In this document: in pieces, positions 6,133-12,419 of the stretch | Numbering within the stretch: position 1 is the first letter of the stretch | How the letters are laid out: the number at the start of each line of letters is the position of its first letter | Source: Devosia sp. | GTDB lineage: Bacteria; Pseudomonadota; Alphaproteobacteria; Rhizobiales; Devosiaceae | Assembly: GCA_028290245.1 (NCBI GenBank) | Contig: JAQGKG010000221.1 | Span: forward strand, 1-15,629 | Direction: 5' to 3' | DNA length: 15,629 bases | The notes under the pieces: model-generated | The model's input: only the letters and a program-made list of their open reading frames with translations | Told to the model about the DNA's origin: nothing | Databases searched by the model: none | Translations under genes and position numbers: made by a program

Positions 6133-7575
6133 ATGAAACTCAAGAGCCTTATCCTCGGTTCTATCGCTGCAGCCGGTCTCTCGACCGCTGGCTTCGCTGC
6201 CGATCTCGGCGTTCTCACCTCGCTCGACGTTTGCGACGAGCTGGGCCTTTCGGGCCTGACCATTTCGTCCGACACCAACTGCCTGCAGATTTCGGGTTCG
6301 GTAGAATACACATTCGAATACGGTAACTTCGGCGACTCCACCACAATCGCGAACACTCTGTCGTCGCGCGCTACTGGCACAGGCAGTAACGTATTTGGCG
6401 TCAACCAGGACGGTGTTCGTAACATCGACCGTGCTTCGTTCGGTCCTGGTTCGCAGCAGGATTGGGACTCGAAGGTTCAGACCTTCCTGAAGTTCGTTGG
6501 TACCGCTTCGAGCGACTTCGGTCCTGCTCGCGTTGTGCTGAACATCCGTCAGCGCGACTACACCCGCACCCGTAATGGTGCAAGCGTTGTTGGTGGGCAC
6601 CCCGACGCGCACGGTATGCGCTTCCAGGACGCATATGTTCAGGTTGGCGACACTACCATCCTTACCGCTGGTAAGAGGGCTTCTTCGATCTTCAACGAAG
6701 GCGACGATGAACCCTACAACTTTACCGGCCTGTTCAACTCCGACGACGCTGACAAGGGCGTTTGGGAAGGCCCCGTTCGCAAGGAAGGCCATGTCATCCA
6801 GCTCGAGACTCAGTTCGGCGAAGGTTTCGTCGGCAAGATCGGTCTTGAAGCTCTCAACCGCGAAGATGTCGCCTTTGGCTCGACGACCGCTGCTCCTATC
6901 GCCGGTAACACTCAGGCTGGTAGCCTGATTGGTGTTCTCGAATATGCTGGCGAAGGCGTTACTGCTCACATCAGCGGTTCTGTTGGCGGCCTGCTCGACG
7001 GCATCCAAACTACTGGCGACACCTATGCTGTGCATGCTGGCGTGACCGGCACATTCGATGCCTTCAAGCTTCGTGCTGCTGGTGCGGCTGGCGGCGGTTA
7101 TGTTGCTCCCGGTACCAGCTGGAACTACTGGAACGGTCTGGTTTCGGGCGAAGCCAACTTCGACATGTTCAAGGTCGCTCTGTCGGCTGAAGCCATTGGT
7201 GGCACTGACTCCGCTGGTGTCGCTCGTTCTACCGATTACGGCTTCGGCGGCTCCGTCGGCGCAAAGGTTTCTGAAGGCGTCGAAATCAACCTCGGCGGTC
7301 GTTACTTCAGCAACGACAGCTCGAATCTCGGCGCTGCCTACCAGGTTGCTGCTCAGTTGATCGCTGCACTGACCGAAACCATCAAGGTTACCGGCGAAGT
7401 CGGCGTGTTCGGCTACGGATCTGAAGGCGCTGTTGCTGCCAACTCCGACTTCTACGGCCAGGCTTCGCTCGGTTGGACCCCAGTTGGCGGCGGTTTCTCT
7501 TCCGCTGTTACTGCCAAGGTTCAGCAGAACGGCGCTTACAAGGTTACCTTCAACGCGAAGAAGACCTTCCAGTAA
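6133..7575 (+). CDS. Outer-membrane porin, alphaproteobacterial Porin_2 type
   Basis: This is a 480-residue outer-membrane beta-barrel for passive uptake of small solutes. Residues 1-22 are a signal peptide (MKLKSLILGS start, cleavage after F-A before A-D-L-G), much like those of rhizobial porins. Mature residues 31-56 carry the family start VCDE...TNCLQISG with the paired cysteines Cys34 and Cys50. The rest alternates polar and hydrophobic residues with aromatic girdles and many Gly, as expected of barrel strands, and ends KVTFNAKKTFQ. It is longer than most Porin_2 members (about 340-420). ATG at 6133 has GGAGG 7 nt before it; the open frame upstream of it lacks protein character. Codons end in T far more often (GCT, CGT, GGT) than in neighbouring genes, indicating selection for very high expression. 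A strong terminator follows, so it is monocistronic. Confidence 0.92.
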   Translation: MKLKSLILGSIAAAGLSTAGFAADLGVLTSLDVCDELGLSGLTISSDTNCLQISGSVEYTFEYGNFGDSTTIANTLSSRATGTGSNVFGVNQDGVRNIDRASFGPGSQQDWDSKVQTFLKFVGTASSDFGPARVVLNIRQRDYTRTRNGASVVGGHPDAHGMRFQDAYVQVGDTTILTAGKRASSIFNEGDDEPYNFTGLFNSDDADKGVWEGPVRKEGHVIQLETQFGEGFVGKIGLEALNREDVAFGSTTAAPIAGNTQAGSLIGVLEYAGEGVTAHISGSVGGLLDGIQTTGDTYAVHAGVTGTFDAFKLRAAGAAGGGYVAPGTSWNYWNGLVSGEANFDMFKVALSAEAIGGTDSAGVARSTDYGFGGSVGAKVSEGVEINLGGRYFSNDSSNLGAAYQVAAQLIAALTETIKVTGEVGVFGYGSEGAVAANSDFYGQASLGWTPVGGGFSSAVTAKVQQNGAYKVTFNAKKTFQ

Positions 7576-7599
7576 TCTTCGGATCACTGACCTCTATGG

Positions 7600-7625
7600 A
7601 AAGGCCCGGCTCACGCCGGGCCTTT
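7600..7625 (+). terminator. Rho-independent terminator of the porin gene
   Basis: An 11-bp perfect stem, AAAGGCCCGGC (7600-7610) and GCCGGGCCTTT (7615-7625), closes on a TCAC tetraloop. CTGCTTTT follows. It begins 24 nt after the porin stop codon. The A-tract on the left arm also makes it potentially bidirectional. Confidence 0.9.
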
Positions 7626-7658
7626 CTGCTTTTGTGAGATGACTAAGTGCGTCTAGGC

Positions 7659-7714
7659 CGAAAAGCATGATTCTTCTCTTTTCGCGGATGCCCCTCTGGC
7701 TGCCCGTGGCATCC
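7659..7714. repeat. Two adjacent hairpins in the porin-ompA intergenic region
   Basis: CGAAAAG (7659-7665) pairs with CTTTTCG (7678-7684) across 12 nt. It is followed at once by GGATGCC (7686-7692) pairing with GGCATCC (7708-7714) across 15 nt. Both stems are perfect over 7 bp. The compact double hairpin, downstream of a complete terminator and outside any gene, resembles an intergenic repeat unit. A small RNA or a second terminator is less likely, as no T-run follows. Confidence 0.45.
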
Positions 7715-7751
7715 TCAAAATAATCCCGTAAAAATCAGGCAGTTGCGCGCT

Positions 7752-7799
7752 GCATTTTGGTTCCCACGTGGACGCAAAATGCTTTAGCGTTGGTACAAT
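7752..7799 (+). promoter_or_regulatory. Large dyad overlapping a candidate promoter of the OmpA-domain gene
   Basis: GCATTTTG (7752-7759) and CAAAATGC (7775-7782) form a perfect 8-bp inverted repeat. The palindrome CCACGTGG (7764-7771) sits at its centre, offset by half a base, so the whole 31 bp is close to a nested dyad. TACAAT (7794-7799; 5 of 6 to TATAAT) lies 24 nt before the start codon as a likely -10, placing the dyad over the -35 region. That suggests an operator for a dimeric repressor or activator. Confidence 0.45.
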
Positions 7800-7822
7800 T
7801 GCGGACATTTACTGGATAGCGA

Positions 7823-10753
7823 ATGATCAGGGACCTCATCAAGTGGCTCGTGCCGGGGCTGGCCACTCTCCTCGGCGGAACCACCTTGTGCGTAGCGATG
7901 ACGTCCGCCGATATCAGGAGCGATGTGACGGCCCGGGCGACGGAGGCGATGCAGTCCGGCGGATACGCATGGGCTGAACTGTCACTTGATAGTGGCCGTG
8001 AACTGAAATTGTCCGGCACTGCAACTGATCAGGCGATCGTAGAAGCTGCGATCACTCGGCTCGAAGCAGTTCACGGTGTCCGAAGCGTCCTCGGCGACGT
8101 GACTTTGGCGCCGCTCGCCAGCCCATATGTTTTTACCGCGGCCCTTGCAACTGAAGGAACCCAGCTAATTGGCGGCGTTCCCGACGAGGTGACAAAGCGA
8201 CGGCTGGTTCAAAGGGCAGGGCTCGATGCCGCGGCGCTCGACCTGCGGTCCGGCATGCCGGCGCGGAGAATGTGGGTCGCCGGGGCGGAGTTCGCTATCG
8301 ATAACCTAAAATACTTCGATCAGGGACAGATCAGTGTCACCGACACCAGGCTTAACGTGACTGGCCGCGCCAAATCCGAGCGCGATTATCGCGATCTGCT
8401 GATCGTCATGCGCGCTGGTGCCCCGGCAGGGCTTACCCTTGGCGAGGTGAGAATCACCCCCGCACTAGTTGAGCCATATCAGTGGAGCGCGACGTCCGAC
8501 GGTAAGCGCATCGACGTCAACGGATTTGTGCCGGATGACGCTGCGGCCGAACGCCTGCGGACTGCCGATGTGTCAGGTATCCCCGTAGCTACTGGGCTGG
8601 CGCTTGGTTCGGGTGAACCCCTAGGTTTCTCAGAGCTTTCCCAGACTTTGATCGAGCAGTTAGCAAAGCTGGAGCATGGTGCTGTTTCGATCAGCGGTAC
8701 CCAGAGCACTTTGACTGGCGCGCCGCCGAGCCTGGAAATCGCTCAGGCCGTGATCGATACGCTGCAGTCATCGGGCAGTATTATTACGCTCGAACCGCCC
8801 CGCATCCCCGACTACTGGATGAGCGCATCGCGCCAGGCCGGTGGCGTCGTAGTGTTTGACGGCTATGCCCCCGATGAAGCGACCCGGCAGGCCTTTGGCC
8901 AGCGCGAAGGCGCCGACGTCAATTACCTCAAGCTTGGTCGAGGTGCGCCGGAGCGCTATCAGTCGGCCGCAGACTTTGGTCTTGCCGCGCTCGACATGAT
9001 GGCCGAGGGACGTTTTGCCCTGCGCGACAACATCATGACCCTGTCCGGCGTGGCACGTTCGGGCGAGGATTACGAAAAACTGCGCGCCAGCCTGTCCAAT
9101 GGTGCTCCGCAAGGCTTGGTTCTGGCGCAAGCCGAAATCCAGGCGCCGCAGGCATCGAACTATAATTGGCAGGTGAGCAAGAACGAAGCCGGGGCGATAG
9201 CCCTGTCCGGTCTGGTGCCGAGCCCTGAAGCGAAGACCACGCTGCTCGCTGCTGTAGGCGCAACCGCCGCCGAAGCACTGACCTATGCATCGGGTGAGCC
9301 TGACAATTTCCTCAGCTCGGCCCAAACGGCGGTAGAGCTGATCACGAGATTGAACAACGGCTCGATCAGTTTTGATGGCAGCGGTTGGACTATTACCGGC
9401 ACTGCAAAATCTGCCGAAGATCGCGCAGCCATCGACGCCGAGTTTTCCGGTAAGCACCTCGCTGCCGCTGGCTGGTCCATAGCCGTAGCCGAAGCCCCTG
9501 TCGTCGTTGCCGCTGCGCCGGAGCCGGCCGCGGTCGAGCCGTATCTCTGGTCAGCAACAAAGGCCGCCGACGGCACGATCACCGCGACCGGCAATGTGCC
9601 GGCTGACGCGTTTCAGCGCGTCATGGCGGTGCGGGCAGGGCAGGGCTTTGTCGATCAGACCAACATCCTCCCCTATGCGCCGGAGGGTTTCATCGAAGAC
9701 GCATTGGCGGCGATATCGTCGCTGGCCGGGCTTTCCGAAGGCGTCGCGAGCTTTGACGGCGCGACCTGGTCCGTCGAGGGCCAACTCGTCGATAACGGCG
9801 CCTCCGATATCGTGGCCGATGCCATCACGTCTGGCTCAACGCCAGCCGATGAGTGGACCATCGACCTCTACCAGCCTGCCGTTGCGGCTGAAGTCGCACC
9901 GGAACCGGCGCCGACTATCGAACCCGCCGTTGTCGCGCAGGCTCCAGTTCTCGAGCCCGAACCTGTCGCGGTAGATCCCGCCTACACTTTCTCCGCTCGT
10001 AAGGGCGCAGACGGCGCAGTTGTACTGGGCGGCCAGATGCCAGCCGATTCCGCCATGCGGTTTTTCAGTGCCATCAGCGGCGGCGACATTGCCGCTGTCT
10101 CGATTACCGATGGCGCACCCGAAACCTTCCTGCCGAGCGGCGAGGCGGGCCTGCGGGCATTGCTGCAGCTCCAAGAAGGGCAACTCGATTTTGCCCAAGG
10201 CGCTTGGAGACTTAAGGGCATTGCTGCCGACGAAGCCACGAGAAGCAGCGTTCTCGCAGCGATTGCCGCGGACAACGCCGAGTGGAAAACCGAGGTCGAC
10301 GTGGCCGCGGCTGAGCCCGACCCCATAGCTCCCGAACCGACGGCACCACTGGCCACCCCCGCGGCGCCAGCGTCAACTGATGTCGTCGCTTGCACTGCTC
10401 CCGTGGCGCAGTTCTCCGCCCGCAATGCCATTTTCTTCAAGTCTGGCGCCGCGGCCATTGCCGCCGAGTCCATGTCAGCATTGGATGAGCTGTCGATCGA
10501 TCTGGCGGCCTGCCCGAGTGCCACGGTACATATCGAAGGACACACCGATGCTGATGGCGAGGAGGCGCTGAACATGGCCTTGTCGGTGGCGCGGGCCGAG
10601 GCGGTGGTCAATGCGCTGATCCAACGGGGCGTCGCCGCTGATCGGCTGTATGCCGCGGGCTATGGCGAATCCGCACCAATCGCCGACAATGCAACTACTG
10701 AGGGCAAGCGCATCAACCGTCGCATCGTGGTCACGGTCAGGGCGGGAGAATAG
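7823..10753 (+). CDS. Membrane-anchored OmpA-domain protein with BON-like start and six tandem repeats
   Basis: A 976-residue envelope protein. Residues 7-28 are a hydrophobic segment serving as a signal anchor or signal peptide. Residues 30-97 look like a BON domain (LKLSGTATDQ, then a helix and VHGVRSVLGDVTL). Six degenerate repeats of about 110-140 residues follow, starting near 101, 218, 330, 446, 573 and 719. Each opens PYxWSA or similar, then a G-x-V-P-D turn, and later has a G-x-x-S/L...W-x-L-x-G strand pair. Ala/Pro/Glu-rich linkers (about 555-572, 685-717, 828-853) separate the last ones. Residues 858-976 are an OmpA-C peptidoglycan-binding domain with GHTDADG (906-912), LSVARAEAV and diaminopimelate-contact residues Asp909 and Arg924. 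It is likely periplasmic, tethering the inner membrane to the wall. The next two small genes follow within 9 and 4 nt. The ribosome site is weak. Confidence 0.85.
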   Translation: MIRDLIKWLVPGLATLLGGTTLCVAMTSADIRSDVTARATEAMQSGGYAWAELSLDSGRELKLSGTATDQAIVEAAITRLEAVHGVRSVLGDVTLAPLASPYVFTAALATEGTQLIGGVPDEVTKRRLVQRAGLDAAALDLRSGMPARRMWVAGAEFAIDNLKYFDQGQISVTDTRLNVTGRAKSERDYRDLLIVMRAGAPAGLTLGEVRITPALVEPYQWSATSDGKRIDVNGFVPDDAAAERLRTADVSGIPVATGLALGSGEPLGFSELSQTLIEQLAKLEHGAVSISGTQSTLTGAPPSLEIAQAVIDTLQSSGSIITLEPPRIPDYWMSASRQAGGVVVFDGYAPDEATRQAFGQREGADVNYLKLGRGAPERYQSAADFGLAALDMMAEGRFALRDNIMTLSGVARSGEDYEKLRASLSNGAPQGLVLAQAEIQAPQASNYNWQVSKNEAGAIALSGLVPSPEAKTTLLAAVGATAAEALTYASGEPDNFLSSAQTAVELITRLNNGSISFDGSGWTITGTAKSAEDRAAIDAEFSGKHLAAAGWSIAVAEAPVVVAAAPEPAAVEPYLWSATKAADGTITATGNVPADAFQRVMAVRAGQGFVDQTNILPYAPEGFIEDALAAISSLAGLSEGVASFDGATWSVEGQLVDNGASDIVADAITSGSTPADEWTIDLYQPAVAAEVAPEPAPTIEPAVVAQAPVLEPEPVAVDPAYTFSARKGADGAVVLGGQMPADSAMRFFSAISGGDIAAVSITDGAPETFLPSGEAGLRALLQLQEGQLDFAQGAWRLKGIAADEATRSSVLAAIAADNAEWKTEVDVAAAEPDPIAPEPTAPLATPAAPASTDVVACTAPVAQFSARNAIFFKSGAAAIAAESMSALDELSIDLAACPSATVHIEGHTDADGEEALNMALSVARAEAVVNALIQRGVAADRLYAAGYGESAPIADNATTEGKRINRRIVVTVRAGE

Positions 10754-10762
10754 GGAGCAGCA

Positions 10763-10876
10763 ATGAATTGGGACGGATTGACCTACCTGCTTGGCTTTTA
10801 TTGGCCATACCTATCGGCGGCTGCACTAATCGGCCTCGTGGTCGGCTGGCGCAGTTTCGCCCCGCCAAAGGTTTGA
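10763..10876 (+). CDS. 37-residue single-span membrane protein
   Basis: This very short gene codes for 37 residues. It starts M-N-W-D-G-L-T-Y-L-L-G-F-Y-W-P-Y, contains a hydrophobic stretch of about 20 residues (roughly 8-28, ending L-I-G-L-V-V-G-W-R) and ends S-F-A-P-P-K-V. The ATG has AGGGAG 5 nt upstream, better than that of either neighbour. It lies 9 nt after the OmpA-domain stop and 4 nt before the HhH gene. Good ribosome site, tight packing and a clear transmembrane helix make it a likely real gene, perhaps an assembly or signalling partner of its neighbours in the inner membrane. No known family is recognised. Confidence 0.7.
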   Translation: MNWDGLTYLLGFYWPYLSAAALIGLVVGWRSFAPPKV

Positions 10877-10880
10877 TTGG

Positions 10881-11426
10881 ATGATACTCGACACCACTCA
10901 CCTGATGGAGACGGCGCTGCTGCTGCTGGCCGCCTACCTGTTGGGCTGCGTGCTCGGTTACGGCATCCGGCGCGTGCTTTACGCCGCCCGCGGCACGCGC
11001 CAGGTGACGGCGATTGCCACTCCCGTCGCGATCACAGCGCTCTCTGAGATCAAACGCATCCCCAGTCCAGCCGCCCGGCTAGCCGCCAGGGTCGATGAAC
11101 CCATGCTGGTCCCGCCCACGGTTTCGCGGCCGCGCATCATCCAACCGCCTGTTAGTGCGTCCCGCTCAAAACCCATGGATCGAGCGCCAGCCGCTCTCTT
11201 GGCGCCGCGGGGCATCGCCGATAACCTTAAGCAGATCAAGGGCGTTGGCCCCAAGATCGAAACATCGCTCAATAGCTTGGGCATCTATCACTTCGACCAG
11301 ATCGCCGGGTGGACTAAGGCCAATGTGGATTGGGTCGATGACCAACTGGCCTTCAAGGGCCGCATCGGCCGCGAGCGCTGGGTGGAACAGGCGACCAAGC
11401 TGGCCAAGGTCAATGCCGACGCCTAG
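10881..11426 (+). CDS. Membrane-anchored protein with C-terminal helix-hairpin-helix domain
   Basis: A 181-residue protein in three parts. Residues 10-32 form one transmembrane helix followed by basic residues (R-R-V-L-Y-A-A-R), placing the rest in the cytoplasm. Residues 38-110 are a Pro/Arg/Ala-rich, probably disordered linker. Residues 114-176 form a helix-hairpin-helix domain with IKGVGPKIETSLNSLGI (119-135), Q-I-A-G-W-T and FKGRIGRERWVEQA (158-171). The same domain occurs, from memory, as tails on alphaproteobacterial NuoE and ribosomal L21, where it probably mediates protein or nucleic-acid contacts. Start at 10881 has only a modest AAAGG; ATG at 10905 is the alternative. It follows the 37-residue gene by 4 nt, and its stop interlocks (CTAG) with that of the convergent hydrolase gene. 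Function unknown. Confidence 0.83.
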   Translation: MILDTTHLMETALLLLAAYLLGCVLGYGIRRVLYAARGTRQVTAIATPVAITALSEIKRIPSPAARLAARVDEPMLVPPTVSRPRIIQPPVSASRSKPMDRAPAALLAPRGIADNLKQIKGVGPKIETSLNSLGIYHFDQIAGWTKANVDWVDDQLAFKGRIGRERWVEQATKLAKVNADA

Positions 11427-12361
11427 GCCGCCCTGCCCAGCACCCGATTGCTGGTGCGGATGACGAATTCGGCCACCGCTTCGATTTCCTCGCGTTGGTC
11501 GAACAGCGCAGGCGAGCCCTGGCCGGCAATGGTCAAGGCCATCGCGTCGGGTCGCCGCCGGGTCATTTCGTCATAGGTTTCCCGACGCAATTGGTCAGTC
11601 AGCTGCGTGCGCAGCAACATAAGCGGCGCACAGCTCAGCGCATCAAATAGCGGCCACTGTGCCATCAGCACGTCATCGAAATTGATGCTGGCCAGCGCCT
11701 CGATCAGCCGACGGTCATAAAGCGCACGGGCGCGTCCACGACTATCGATATAATGCGTGCGACCCATCAAGGCATTAAGGCGAGCGTCGGGCAGGCCGGA
11801 ATAGTCACCCCCCAGAATGCGCCGGAAACCGGAGGTCACCGGTTTGACACCCCGCAGCGCCTCGATATGCGTCACATTGTTGCGCAGCCGCACGAGGCCG
11901 CGTGAATCGGTCACTGGCCCTGAGTCGAGCAAGACTGTCCCGGAGATGAGCAGCGGATGGGTGGCGGCAAGCGCCATCGCCACCTGTCCGCCATGTCCCT
12001 GTCCCAGCATGATCGCCCGGCCAATGCCGAGAGCTGCCATCACTGAAGCGACATCACGGGCGTCGGCGATCGAGCTATAATCTGTCGCCTTGGCCCGATC
12101 ACCTGCTCGGCCACGGCCGGGCAGGTCCACCAGAACCACCGGCCATTCCCCACCGCCGGCGCGGCGGAAATAGGCTGCAAAGTCGGCGAAATCGCTCATA
12201 TTTCGCTGATAGCCGGCGATGCACACCACCGGCAGTCGCCGGCTCGACAGCGTGCCCGACACCTGCACGGCGGCGCTTATTCCGGCGGCCAGCGTCACCA
12301 TGGTGACGGGCATGCCTGCAAAAGCGGGGTGGTCGGCGGGGACGGTGCGTTTGCGGGTCAT
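11423..12361 (-). CDS. Alpha/beta-hydrolase-fold protein with apparently lost catalytic Ser and His
   Basis: A 312-residue alpha/beta-hydrolase-fold protein resembling the esterase-like group with a P-G-x-x-R-N oxyanion region (here CIAGYQRNMSDF, 47-58) and VDLPGRGRAG (78-87). The nucleophile elbow should read G-x-S-x-G but is GQGHGG (120-125), with Gly122 in place of Ser. The expected acid, Asp256 in QLTDQL, is present. The usual late G-x-G-H-A-P is replaced by GQGSPAL (280-286), placing Ser283 where His is expected. The fold is otherwise intact with no frameshift, so this is probably a pseudoenzyme with a binding or scaffolding role, or one with a relocated active site. ATG at 12361 is preferred over a TTG at 12397. 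It lies 58 bp downstream of slt on the same strand and is probably cotranscribed with it. Confidence 0.82.
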   Translation of the reverse strand: MTRKRTVPADHPAFAGMPVTMVTLAAGISAAVQVSGTLSSRRLPVVCIAGYQRNMSDFADFAAYFRRAGGGEWPVVLVDLPGRGRAGDRAKATDYSSIADARDVASVMAALGIGRAIMLGQGHGGQVAMALAATHPLLISGTVLLDSGPVTDSRGLVRLRNNVTHIEALRGVKPVTSGFRRILGGDYSGLPDARLNALMGRTHYIDSRGRARALYDRRLIEALASINFDDVLMAQWPLFDALSCAPLMLLRTQLTDQLRRETYDEMTRRRPDAMALTIAGQGSPALFDQREEIEAVAEFVIRTSNRVLGRAA

Positions 12362-12379
12362 GCCACCAATGTAGTGGCA
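12361..12379 (-). promoter_or_regulatory. Hairpin enclosing the hydrolase ribosome site
   Basis: On the minus strand TGCCAC, a 7-nt loop and GTGGCA form a 6-bp stem. Its 3' arm contains most of the GGTGG ribosome site and the A of the ATG. In the slt-hydrolase mRNA this would hide the start until ribosomes or another factor opened it. Confidence 0.4.
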
Positions 12380-12419
12380 GCCCCGTCGCTCCCTCAAGCC
12401 GGCAAATGCAGTTACCCCA

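Noticed and set aside
6130..7587. 485-codon open frame antisense to the whole porin gene
   Set aside because: It mirrors the porin exactly, lacks a recognisable domain, and is explained by the porin's biased codons, which avoid stops on the opposite strand.
7823..10753. Frameshift or fusion in the long OmpA-domain gene
   Set aside because: The repeat pattern continues in one frame from the anchor to the OmpA domain with no break, so the length is best explained by internal duplication.
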